Source: Rhizophagus clarus (Eukaryota > Glomeromycota > Glomeromycetes > Glomerales > Glomeraceae). From it: 64,000 nt of DNA. The notes beneath the pieces are model-generated. The model saw only the letters and a program-made list of their open reading frames with translations. It was not told where the DNA came from and did no database searches. This document shows, piece after piece, positions 46,676 through 57,135 of this stretch. The stretch covers positions 1,860,001 through 1,924,000 of the forward strand of contig BLAL01000215.1 in the NCBI GenBank assembly GCA_015698045.1. Reading direction: 5' to 3'. Numbering within the stretch: the stretch's first letter is position 1; each line of letters opens with the position of its first letter. Both the position numbers and the translations under genes were made by a program.

Positions 46676-48686
46676 ATGCAAAATAAAAAAGAATCTTGGA
46701 TGTTTCCAACATTAACTGACTCAGAGATAGTATATTTCTTTGATACTCTTAAAGTCGGTATATCATTAACCGATCATGATCTAAAGAGACCCATGTCCGA
46801 TCGTATATGTGATCTTTACGCAAAGGTTCTGGAAGAGACTACTGGAGGAATTTTTGAACAATTTGACGTGTTGGCGTTGCAGTCTATGCAAGAAATCCTG
46901 CAGGAGATATATTCTTTGGATGTGGGTTTTTTTAATGTTTGTTTTGTTCTTTTGCTGTTTCATTGTTAATCGTTTTGTATTATTTAACTAAGTACCAAGA
47001 CATATACACGGTACAAATGAATGCAATGTCTTTTTACATAAAAATGTAAGTGAAATTTTAAATGTAAATTATGTCTTTCTTTAATTCTAGTGAATAATGT
47101 TTTGCACCATTAAAAGGAGAAAATTTATGCAAGTTGTGGGAATATCAGATTTCAACTATGGAGATATAATCAGGCCAGAACCACAAAGACTTCGTATGAT
47201 TCTCAGTGGAATAATTAATTATATGAAATTCCGTGAAGATCAGATAAAAATATTGGTAAAAATGGATGAAGATGTTGTGAGTATCTCTTCAAAGATCAAT
47301 CACAAAATAAGTCCGCTTCGAAATTTTAACAATTAAATAATTTGTTAAGGAATCTCTTGAAGCCAAAAATGAAGAATTAGAAAATAGTTATCATAACCTT
47401 AATGCAAGACTTAACGCTTTAAAGTAAGGGTTTAAATTAAAGGTTTACCCAATTTTTTTTTAACTATGATTAACAATCTAAGATCATAATAAGATTGCAG
47501 CGCAAAGAACAAGAACCAGAAGTAAAGCGATACAAGCAGGACAATGAAAATCTTATGAGTAAAATGCGTGAATTAAAAAAAAAACAGACAGGGTTATTGT
47601 CCGAGATTGATAATTTAAAAGCTTCCAGAGTGGAGTGGACAGATAAAATCGTATGCGTATTATCGTTTATAAATTTTTAAACTAAACCCATAATAACATG
47701 ATTTTGTTTTTCTTATAATAGAATAATTCACAATTCCTACACGTTACCGCCAAACAAAATCTTGAGAGTTTAAAAAGTCGAATAGTGTTGCATCCGGAAA
47801 AATTGAAACAGGTTTGCTAACAATAATTTAATAGTAAAATTTTGTGTAAAATACTCGTAAAACATATCGCGTCTCTAAATAGACTGTCGAAGAAATGAAT
47901 AATAATCTATCTAAAGAAAGAGAAGATCTGGCAGTCGCCGAAAAATCCATTCGTGAAACTAATGCAAAACTTGACATGCTGAAAGTTGTAGAGGATGTAA
48001 GTTATTATCGCGAATAGTTATCATAATTTTATGGAAAACTTCTTATAAAAATTAATTAATATCCAGGAAATCAAAGCTTGTAACAAAACTTTGGATGAAG
48101 TCTTAAAACAAAGGAATAATTGCGATAAAGCTTTTAAAGAATTAAGAGATTTACAGGAAGATGTTGAGACGAAACGGCAGATTTTACGCGAAATCGAAAA
48201 GAAAGAACAGGTTTATTTAATGATTTTGCAAATGAACTTAGGAAAAAAGTATATCCTGCCTCATATCCCTTTTTTTTGTATTTAAGTTATTGACTCGTCA
48301 AAAACAAAGTCTGGAAGAGAGACTTAAACGTCAACGAGATAAACATAGACAAAGAGTGGAAGAATCAGAAAATAAGCTCGCGACCCTACATAAAGATTAC
48401 GAAAAAATTCAAGAGGAAATGAAAGAATATGAATTAAAAGCAGCAGAAGAAAAGAGGTCGCATGATGAGATACAAGAAAAGGTAATGTAGATTTTTTTTA
48501 TTAGGGTTTGTTATTAAACACTGTAATACATATATTAAATCGATATTATTTTAGATTATTAATAAGATTCAATGTTGGGAAAAAGAAAAGGTCGCCATAG
48601 AGTCTCAATATAAGGCTCTTACGGATAAAATAGATAGTTACGAACAAGAACTTCTCTTAACTATAAAATGCCATAAAATTTTTTAA
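46676..48686 (+). CDS. NUF2: Kinetochore protein NUF2 (NDC80 complex)
   Basis: Exon 1 (46676-46921) starts with MFPTLTDSEIVYFFDTLKVG and LKRPMSDRICDLYAKVLEET, the calponin-homology head of Nuf2. Exons 46993-47045 and 47117-47276 add GISDFNYGDIIRPEPQRLR and IINYMKFREDQ, the diagnostic Nuf2 motif. About six further exons (from 47,350; 47,494; 47,722; 47,883; 48,067; 48,290; 48,555) encode continuous Glu/Lys-rich heptad coiled coil ending ELLLTIKCHKIF. NUF2 pairs with NDC80 to hold spindle microtubules at kinetochores. The total is around 450 residues, as usual. The first three exons close in phase (459 nt); the donor after exon 1 (GTGGGT) is non-ideal. Confidence 0.92.
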
Positions 48687-48861
48687 TAAATTTTAAATGA
48701 AAATTTCCAGATTAAGTAATCAATTGTCAATAAAAAGAATAATGATATCAATCCAAAATTTAAACTCACTAAAAAAAATTATTTGGTCATTTATTTAATT
48801 AAGCAAAGACTTCTATTCATAAATGCGAAATTTATTCTTTTTATTTAATGAATTTATGAGT

Positions 48862-49361
48862 TTATTGAATTTGTTGTGATTGTTGTGGATTTTGGTTTTG
48901 TAATTGTTGTGGTTCATCATTTAGAAAATCTAAAGCAAGATCAGTCCACTTTTTGTTCTCTGATTTAAGTTGTTCCGGCAATAGATTATTAACTGTAAAA
49001 AGTTAATAATAAAGACAAGTGAATAAATAGTAAATCGAAAAAAAATTATTAAATACGCTTTTATTTACAGTCATCATTGTCTTCAGTTAAAGGAGGCTGA
49101 TGTTTCAATGGTACAGCAATTTCTATTAAAATTTAAAAATTTGTAACGTTGAGTTGATGGAAAAAAACTTAAAATCGATTATTTTGTAGAGAATAGTTAC
49201 CATCGTCAGGTAATTTATGATTCTCCCAATTATCTAGGTGATCCAAGTGTTTAGTGTGTCTTAAATGAGCGTGGTTAAAGCGTCCGTCCTATTGAGGAAA
49301 AAAGGAAAATTCATCTAGATATTATTAAAGAACAAATGACGAGAATGTAAATATATACCAT
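48862..49361 (-). CDS. APC13: Anaphase-promoting complex subunit APC13/Swm1-like, 91 aa
   Basis: Exons 49361-49359 (the ATG alone), 49288-49201, 49122-49069 and 48992-48862 sum to 276 nt in phase. The product begins MDGRFNHAHLR, then DHLDNWENHKLPDDEIAVPL and, after an acidic linker, KKWTDLALDFLND. This matches APC13, whose family core is DGR..D..DD.WR.DKLP.E.I.VPL..LP and KWTDLAL.YL. APC13 stabilises TPR subunits of the APC/C ubiquitin ligase. The tail is Gln/Asn-rich. The first intron splits the start codon from the rest, so the start depends on that splice. It shares a promoter with OTU1. Confidence 0.85.
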
Positions 49362-49495
49362 TATTAAATAAATTGAAAAACGAAAATTTCTGCAGAAAAT
49401 GATATCGGTGATATTTTAATTGGATAACATAAAAAAAGTGGATCATCATTTTTTTGTAATTATGAATCGCATAATCTTTTCGTTCACTAAACACA
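49362..49495. promoter_or_regulatory. Divergent promoter APC13 / OTU1
   Basis: Only 134 bp separate the two start codons. It must supply both promoters and 5' UTRs. No specific binding site is supported. Confidence 0.55.
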
Positions 49496-51389
49496 ATGAA
49501 ATTAAGAATTCGAGATAAGGATAATAAGGTTCATACTATTACAACATTAAACGAACAAGCTTTATTCAAGGAACTAAAAGAAGAAATATCAAAATTAACA
49601 GGAGTTTTACTTCCATACCAAGAACGTATGTTAAAGAAAAACAATAAATAATTATTTTTCCTAAAATTTAATTATTTTGTAAAAAAAAAGTAAAAATAGG
49701 GTATCCACCACGAGTATGTAAAGCTAAAGATGGAGACACTTTAGCTTCAGCTGGATTGCAGAATGGAGATATTATTATTCTAACCGAAATATCTTTAGCA
49801 GAAGCAGTAAATATACAAGGCCTTCCAACGTTATCAGCAACTGCACCTGCACCCGCACATGCTCTACCTGCACCTACAGTCCCTAGCAAGTCCAGTCCAA
49901 AAGATGCTATATCCATTCCTACGGAAAACGGTTTCGTTATTTTAAGAGTAATGGTTTAATTAATATTAAATTATTCGTTTAGACATTGTTAATGAAATAT
50001 TGGTTTTATTTAGGAAATGCCTGACGATAATTCATGTTTGTTTCGTGCTATTGGTGTGTATATAATTGTTTGTAACTTTCAACCAAATTAAAGGATTAAA
50101 AATTAACTATGATCTCAATATTTTAGGGTAAGAATATTGAAGATGAGTAATTAATTGTATTCTTATTTATTCAGAGTTTACGTCTAGTTCAATTTGTTTG
50201 ACACGACCTTTATTATTATTATATTAGTTATGTATTGGATAGAACGACTGATATTGTACAACGTTTGAGACAAAGTATTTTTTTTTCTTTTTTATACTTT
50301 AAAGTTTACATAAATCGAAATTAACTCGAATTATCCAATTCTAAAATATTTAGTTGTTATAGATTACGTAAGGAATGATCCCGAACATTATTCAGATGTA
50401 ATTTTGGGGAAACCAAGAGAAGAATATTGTTCTTGGATTTCACAAAAAGACAGTTGGGGAGGTGCAATTGGTAAGAACTTTCATTGTTAAAATTACTTCG
50501 ATTTACTCTGTCTTTTCGTGAATTAACAATTTTTTTTATTTTATACAGAACTTTCTATTTTTGCATCTCATTACAAAGTTGGTAAAGTTAATATTCATTT
50601 AGTGTTAGCAAACCAGCGCTTTATCTGAATCTTAATGGTATTAATTGACTTTATTGTATTTAAATAAGAAATTTGCAGTGTTGATGTGAGGAGTGGAAGA
50701 ATTGATCGATTTGGTGAGTAAATTTAAATATAATAATTATGCTAGAAAAATTATCTAAGTTTTTATTTTATTTCTTTATAGGTCAAGGACAATATGATCA
50801 ATGCGTATTTGTAATTTACAGGTTCGTCTATTCTTATGAAAAAAAATTGTATCACAAATAATTGATAACTAATTTGGATAATCATTTTTTAGTGGTATTC
50901 GTAAGTAAAAATGGTTGGAACATATATTTTTTAATCAATTCATATTGATTTTCTACGAACTGGACTGAATAAATATATATAGATTATGATGCCATCGCTT
51001 TAACTCCAATGCTTGACGTAGGCCAAGAATATGACCAAACAATTTTCAATATAACCGATGATGTAACTCTAAAAGCAGTATCAGCTGTCGCCAACAAAAT
51101 GAAACAAGTAATTGATAATATATATTCAAGTATTTTAACAGCATCTATATTCGTTTATTTATTTATTTATTGTTTAGTTGCATAAATATACATATACAGC
51201 TGATTTTACCTTAAAATGCGGTCAATGTGGACATGGATTAAAAGGAGAAAAAGAAGCTGTGCAACATGCTCAATCAACAGGTAATTTGCGTCATATTAAT
51301 CTATTTTTATAAAAGAAAACTCTTATTAAATCAATTTTTCATCTTTAAAATATTAATCAGGCCATACAAAATTTGTTGAATACGAGTAG
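49496..51389 (+). CDS. OTU1: OTU-family deubiquitinase, OTU1/YOD1 type
   Basis: N-terminal ubiquitin-like/UBX-like segment MKLRIRDKDNKVHTITTL (exon 49496-49625), continued by YPPRVCKAKDGDTLASAGL (exon 49700-49947). The OTU domain follows with DDNSCLFRAIG (catalytic Cys134), DPEHYSDVILGKPREEYCSW, SWGGAIELSIFASHY, VDVRSGRIDRFGQGQY and GIHYDAIAL (catalytic His). A C-terminal C2H2 zinc finger is CGQCGHGL...HAQSTGH. This order is that of yeast Otu1/human YOD1, which trims ubiquitin on Cdc48/p97 clients in ER-associated degradation. An 8-nt exon (50,893-50,900) is needed to join VIYSGI to HYDA. About ten exons in all; some internal borders are inferred from homology. Confidence 0.92.
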
Positions 51390-52097
51390 TATAGCAAATC
51401 TTAATCAATTTAATAATTGAATCTATACTACTAAATCATTTATTAATTGCATTAATTAACTTAGCAATTCATACATTTTTTTATAAAATCTCTTTTGATA
51501 AAGCGTTAGTTTTATTTATATATATTTATAATAATTAAATAGGAATTATATTTGTGAAAAATAATAAAATAATTTTAGAATAGATGTATTTGTAATCAAC
51601 GGTAATATCCAATACCACAATTATATATGGTGGGCATCAAAACAAACACACCAAAATTTTTTAAAATTATTAATTGTTCTTATTAAATCAATTAAATCCA
51701 ATTAAAATAAAATTTAAAATATAAATGATATAAACTATTAAAAAACAGAAAATTCAATATAAATTTATTAATTAGTTTTTTAATTACTTAACATTAAACC
51801 AAAAAAATGCTTTTATTTTGCTACTTTTTAAAATTTTAAAAAATCAAAATTTTTACAAAATTGTATTATGTTTTTATACTTTTTAATAATAAATTAATTT
51901 ATTTATTTAATAAATACAGTTAAAAATTATTATAAACCATATAAATTTTACAATTTTTTAGTATAAGGTTTTTTTTTAAATAAAACTAGATCAAAGATTT
52001 TTATAATAAAATAATGCCAAAATTTAGATTCTTCTAGTTAAGGGAACATGCGAAAAAAATTGCATTTGCAACAGACCTCTAGTTAGTAAGAAATTAC
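51390..52097. other. AT-rich intergenic region
   Basis: 3' flank of OTU1. Very AT-rich, no gene or clear repeat seen. Confidence 0.5.
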
Positions 52098-52731
52098 TGG
52101 TAATGATTTTCATTTTACATACAGTCACCTCTGGATATAATGAACCTAGTATTCCAGCAATTTTTGTTCAGTATAGAATGGGTTTGTTATATAACACCTA
52201 TACTGTATACTGAACAGTTCGTTATATAAATTTTGACCAATAAAATAATAAGCATATAATTTATATAAATATATTGTACGAATATAATGAACCTTCTGTT
52301 CTGGAGGATTTAGTATATATCTAATATATTGAATCAATTCTGTCCTAAATAATTCTAATCAAATTTCTAGTGTCAATCAAAATTATAATTTCGCATAATG
52401 TAAAGATTCATGAACAAATCACCATTTGTTTATTGATTACTGATAACCTTGGTCAGCACTATTAAAATAGCCTGAATTAGTAATGATCACATGACTTGTT
52501 CAGTATAATGAATATATGGCTAATATATTGGGGCTGATCAAATCAAGTTCAGATGCGGTATATAGGAATTTATTATAAAAGTTCATTATATCCAGTGTAA
52601 ATAATTATAAAAAAACAGTTCTGTAAATCTGAGTTCAGTATATCAAGTATCCAGTACATACAGGTTCGTTATATTCAGAAGTGACTGTATAATAAAAATC
52701 ATTTTTATATGTAAAATGAAAATCATTACCA
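52098..52731. repeat. Older hairpin split by a MITE
   Basis: The arms TGGTAATGATTTTCATTTTA at 52,098 and its reverse complement ending at 52,731 flank the Tigger-like element. Removing that element leaves perfect arms of about 24 bp around an 18-nt AT-rich loop. Confidence 0.75.
52122..52687. mobile_element. pogo/Tigger-like MITE, 566 bp
   Basis: Inverted termini CAGTCACCTCTGGATATAAT and CAGTCACTTCTGAATATAAC (about 22 of 25 match), flanked on both sides by TA. CAGT-start termini and TA duplication are typical of pogo/Tigger members of the Tc1-mariner superfamily. The interior is AT-rich with repeats of the terminal motif (GTTATAT, GAACC) and no transposase. Confidence 0.82.
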
Positions 52732-52922
52732 TTTTTTAACAAATCCATTTATAATTTTTTTTATTAATTATTAAAAAACTCATTTTCCTGAAATGCATTT
52801 TATTAGAAAATCTGCAGTAACTCAATTTTTCAAAAAAAATGACTCATAAAAGAAATACAAACTCCGCTCAAAAGCAAAAATAAAACAGTAATAACAATAA
52901 AAATAACAAGGAAAAGAGTCCT

Positions 52923-53474
52923 ATGAATAACAACAACCAGATACAAAACAAAGATGATATCTTTATCGCTTCTATGTTGGGTTCTTCAACTAGACTGGCT
53001 TTTCCTACCCAACTTACGGTTAAAGTTAAGAAAGAAATAATTAACGAAAAAGGTTGCAAATATATCGACCCAGAAATAGTTATTTCAAATGTTGACAGAC
53101 AAATTGTCAACGATACTTATGTTAACAAAAATGACAAACCTATTTTTGTTTAAAAGATAGCTTTGAACGTCGCAACCCCTTCAGATCTCAAAGCACGTGA
53201 CCTTAAGAAACTTCACAACACTGTCTTCAACAACATCAAAGTTCAATTTAATGAATCTCACACAAATGATCAAACTTTCAAATTGAACAATAACACATCT
53301 GCAGATGATTAGAAAGATGATCAGTAGATAGAATTAGACGCATTAATCAAAACTTCAGAAGAGTCGCAAACTAATCCAGATATAGAAAGTATTACTGTAC
53401 AAAAGTACTCCATGCAAACGTTACAATCAAACTTCTCTCCTACCAACAAAGTAGATAAGGCACACGAGGCAGTA
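52923..53474 (+). pseudogene. Decayed ORF cut by LINE copy B
   Basis: Starts MNNNNQIQNKDDIFIASM and reads on through PTQLTVKVKKEI and YIDPEIVISNVDRQ. A TAA at 53,151 and TAGs at about 53,310 and 53,325 interrupt it, but the frame stays protein-like (ALNVATPSDLKARDLKKLHN, TPNPDIES-type Asn/Ser-rich text) up to the LINE junction at 53,475. I do not recognise the family; it could be the nucleic-acid-binding ORF of another retroelement. GC content is above that of the flanks. Confidence 0.55.
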
Positions 53475-54960
53475 CATCAGGAAATTTTATAGGGTGAAAA
53501 ATTGTGTAAGTTTACGATTTTGTAAGTTTATAAAAGTTTATGGCATAATATTTCAAAAAATTTTGAAATATTACATAAGTTTACAATTTCGTAAGATTTA
53601 TGTAATATTACAGTCAAAATATTACGCAAGTTTTCAATATCATAAGATTTACGCCTTATTACAGTCAAAATATTTTGCAAATTTACGAAACTGTAAACCT
53701 GCGTAATATTATGGTTGAAATATTTCAAAAATTTACGAGACTGTAAACCTGCGTAATATTACTGTCAAAATATTCTGCAAATTTACAAAACTGTAAATCT
53801 GCGTAATATTACGGTTAAAATATTTCAAAAATTTACAAAACTGTAAACCTGCGTAATATTACGGTTGAAATATTTCAAAAATTTACGAGACTGTAAACCT
53901 GCGTAATATTACGGTTAAAATATTTCAAAAATTTACAAGACTGTAAATCTGTGTAATATTATGGTTGAAATATTTCAAAAATTTACGAAACTGTAAACTT
54001 GTGTAATATTACGGTTAAAATATTTCAAAAATTTATGAGATTGTAAACTTGCATAATATTACTATTTGATCGTTAAAGCTGCGTATGCAGTAGAACATAT
54101 ACAAGGGGCATGTGATACTATTGAATAATCAAAAATAATATAAACACCTTTTTTTTCCTTTTCTTTTAAGTTTGGGAAAGCAAATTTATTTTTATTTACG
54201 AATTTTTTATTATTTACAATTTTTATGTTAAAAATTAAAGTAAATTTTAATTTTTATTATAACTTAATAAAAAAATACACATTTGATACTTGTTCGCTAC
54301 TATTTTATAAAATAGTACCTAGGCTGTAAGACGTGAATGTCAGTATCAGTCACAGTCCAAAAAAAACATGAGTCTCCAGCCAATATTTGGTACAGACTGG
54401 GCCTAGCTACTCACTTAATAAATAAAAAAATAAAAATAATTATCTTCTACGATATGTAAGTAAGTTTCTCCTTCTCCTACAATCATCACGCATGACTAAA
54501 ATTGATCAAATTTATCAAATTTAAAATATGAACGTAAATATTAATTATAAATTTTATTATAGTATAATTACCCGACCTCTCCCAAAATCTTGTTCTAAAT
54601 TCGCGATAATATCTTTAGCCGGTATGCGTTCACAGCTACCGCCCAGGGTTTCCATTATGATAAAGGACATAGTTCTAAATATCAAAATCAATTTGAATAT
54701 TCGATAAATACATTTAATTTATATGAATGTAATTTTATTTATTTACTTACATGGTAATCCCTGACGAGGTTCCTCCACTTTTGGCTGCACTGTTGCTCAG
54801 AAACTCTCGTACGAAATATTTTATTTATTCTGATTCAATTAAATGGATTGGTTAATTTGAATTTAAATTCTAACGATCTGCGCACCTTTTTCCGCTGATC
54901 ATTCTGTCCATTTTTTAGCTAACACTTTTTTCACAAAAACTTATAGTTTTCCTATCTAAA
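53475..54960 (+). promoter_or_regulatory. LINE copy B 5' region with promoter-like tandem repeats
   Basis: About nine units of roughly 58 bp (GCGTAATATTACGGTTGAAA and GTAAACCTGC motifs) from 53,500 to 54,065, then about 900 bp shared with copy A. No ORF. Internal promoter function is inferred from position. Confidence 0.7.
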
Positions 54961-57087
54961 ATGTCCTCCCGCAACTCCCAAAACGTTGCTAGACGAGGCG
55001 GCGGTCTCCCTAATACTAATAGTAGAAGGGCCCACCGCACTAATAAAAGAAATAATAATAATAACTCTGACAACTCCAGCTCTGACGGTGAAGGCGCCGC
55101 TCAGCTAAAACGTACTAGAACTCACTCTGAAAATACTATGGATGAAGACTACGTCACCGATACAGCGGCTGACGTTGGAGCAGATGGTCCCTCTTCTCCT
55201 CCCAAAGAAAATAATACTGCCTCAACTTCTCTCTCCTCTCCTCCGAATAGTGTTGCGGCCTCCTCCTCTGCGCCCAACAAAGACGCGTCTAATGGCCTCA
55301 ACGCGTCTATGCACGCCAGAACAACGACATCTGCATCCCCCCCTAACGCGTCACCTGATAAGGCTACGGCTGATGATTCCCCGGTTGATCAAATACCTAT
55401 CCCGTCTTCCACCTTTTCTTTTAATAGAAATGATTACCAAGCTGCGGCCGCCCCTAACTTGGCCCCTGAAACTCTAAAAAACTTTCCTACAAATAAGGCA
55501 TTAATCAATGCAGTTAACAATACTTTTCTGGAAATGTATGAATCGTACACCGGTAAAGTGCGTATGATTGGTTCTGGAGATTCCAAACGTCTCATTATCC
55601 ATTTCCAAACTATGGCGGCACGTGATGCTTGTGTTGAGGCTGCTCACCAGCAGTTCCCAGATCTTGTATTCCATGCACATGATCCCAGGCAACTCCAGAG
55701 TAATGAAGATCTCTGGGCCCTTCAAGTCACAGACATTCCTTTCTTCCTTACCAAGAATAATATCGTATCTTACTTCAAAAAATTTGGTAACATTGCTTCT
55801 TGTCGAGTTTACTCCAGGAAAAATGCCAAAGTTCAACAAGCCCGCATTATTTACGATTCTGCACAATCAATCGCCCAGTTTGATTCCCAATGGGCGGTAT
55901 ATTGCTTCTCAACCTGCCTAAGAGTTACCCCATGTCATTATACGTTGGATCAAAAATCTTCTCGCCGCGCATTTGTCACCACGCTCACCCAATTGCCTCC
56001 CAATACCAAAGATATTGACTTAGCTCCCCTCATCAGAGAACTTGGTGCTAAAGCAGTCAACGTCCCTTTATCTCTTAACTCCTATAAGCCCAAACGATGG
56101 GCATACATCACCTTTCCCTCTCAAGAACTTATGGATGCTGCAATGGAACAGCTCATCAGATATCAAGGTCATACCCTACAGTGGAATCTCCCTGACGACA
56201 CCAACAAACTTTGTCATCGTTGTGGCAAATTAGGATGTGCTCCCAACCAATGCCCACTCCGCCAACAACGGGGTAGAACCCGTGATCAGTACCCTGTAGC
56301 TGCACTCAAAGAACGTTTTCATGTTGGACAGTCCTCTCGGCCCAAAGCTAACTCGCGCTCACGTTCTCGCTCACGCTCACGCTCTAAGGGCCCAGACATC
56401 TCTCAATCCTCCCAGCACCAGCACTCTTCTTCCGTCAAGCCCAAAACTACCATCCCCAATAATCACCGCAGTCGCTCTAAATCTAATGATAAACGCGACC
56501 GTTCAGTCTCGTTCGCCTCTGCACTACGCACTCCTCCTTCCTCTTCAGCACGCTCACAGCCTCCTTCCTTGTTCCCACAGGAAGCCAGTGAAATTCTATC
56601 TTTGCTAAAGGCTTTGCAGCAAGATATGGCTGACGTACGCGAACGCATTACTGCTCTTGAACTCAATGACCAACGAATGACTCGTATCGAACGGCATATT
56701 GGTTTACACCCTCTGCACTCTGTTTCACCCAGCATTACGCAACCTTCTAACATGGTCATCGACCATCCCGATGTCCCTAACCCTTCCTTGGCAAAAAATT
56801 CTCTTAATGGCACGCCACCTTCACGTCCTCTCAACCCCCTTTTGCCTGACTTTGTCTCCTCGACACCTCCTGTAGTTCCTGCTTGTAATCCATCTTCGGC
56901 TATTAATACTTCTGCTTCCACCATCCCTTCCCCACAGCAAGCTAGCGCTGAAATCCAGGCTATCAATGAAAAGCATTCAGCCATTGAAAGTAAAATGGAC
57001 ATGCTTATGGCCTCCATTAGTGGCTTTATTGGATCAATCAACACCTCTTCTACCTCGAACTCGGCTAATACAGCCAGTTCTAATTAA
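54961..57087 (+). CDS. LINE copy B ORF1: RNA-binding Gag-like protein, 708 aa
   Basis: Intact and the same length as in copy A, with the same features: basic head, RRM-like segment ALQVTDIPFFLTKNNIVSYF near residue 254, second RRM-like segment near 327-395, zinc knuckle CHRCGKLGCAPNQC at 418-431, an Arg-Ser block (SRSRSRSRSRSK), a coiled segment and a disordered tail. Equal length in both copies, although ORF2 of this copy is broken, suggests either recent insertion or selection on ORF1. Confidence 0.9.
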   Translation: MSSRNSQNVARRGGGLPNTNSRRAHRTNKRNNNNNSDNSSSDGEGAAQLKRTRTHSENTMDEDYVTDTAADVGADGPSSPPKENNTASTSLSSPPNSVAASSSAPNKDASNGLNASMHARTTTSASPPNASPDKATADDSPVDQIPIPSSTFSFNRNDYQAAAAPNLAPETLKNFPTNKALINAVNNTFLEMYESYTGKVRMIGSGDSKRLIIHFQTMAARDACVEAAHQQFPDLVFHAHDPRQLQSNEDLWALQVTDIPFFLTKNNIVSYFKKFGNIASCRVYSRKNAKVQQARIIYDSAQSIAQFDSQWAVYCFSTCLRVTPCHYTLDQKSSRRAFVTTLTQLPPNTKDIDLAPLIRELGAKAVNVPLSLNSYKPKRWAYITFPSQELMDAAMEQLIRYQGHTLQWNLPDDTNKLCHRCGKLGCAPNQCPLRQQRGRTRDQYPVAALKERFHVGQSSRPKANSRSRSRSRSRSKGPDISQSSQHQHSSSVKPKTTIPNNHRSRSKSNDKRDRSVSFASALRTPPSSSARSQPPSLFPQEASEILSLLKALQQDMADVRERITALELNDQRMTRIERHIGLHPLHSVSPSITQPSNMVIDHPDVPNPSLAKNSLNGTPPSRPLNPLLPDFVSSTPPVVPACNPSSAINTSASTIPSPQQASAEIQAINEKHSAIESKMDMLMASISGFIGSINTSSTSNSANTASSN

Positions 57088-57135
57088 ATTCTTTCCTCCT
57101 TTTCTTTTCTCCGTCTGATATATCATAGTGTTTTA

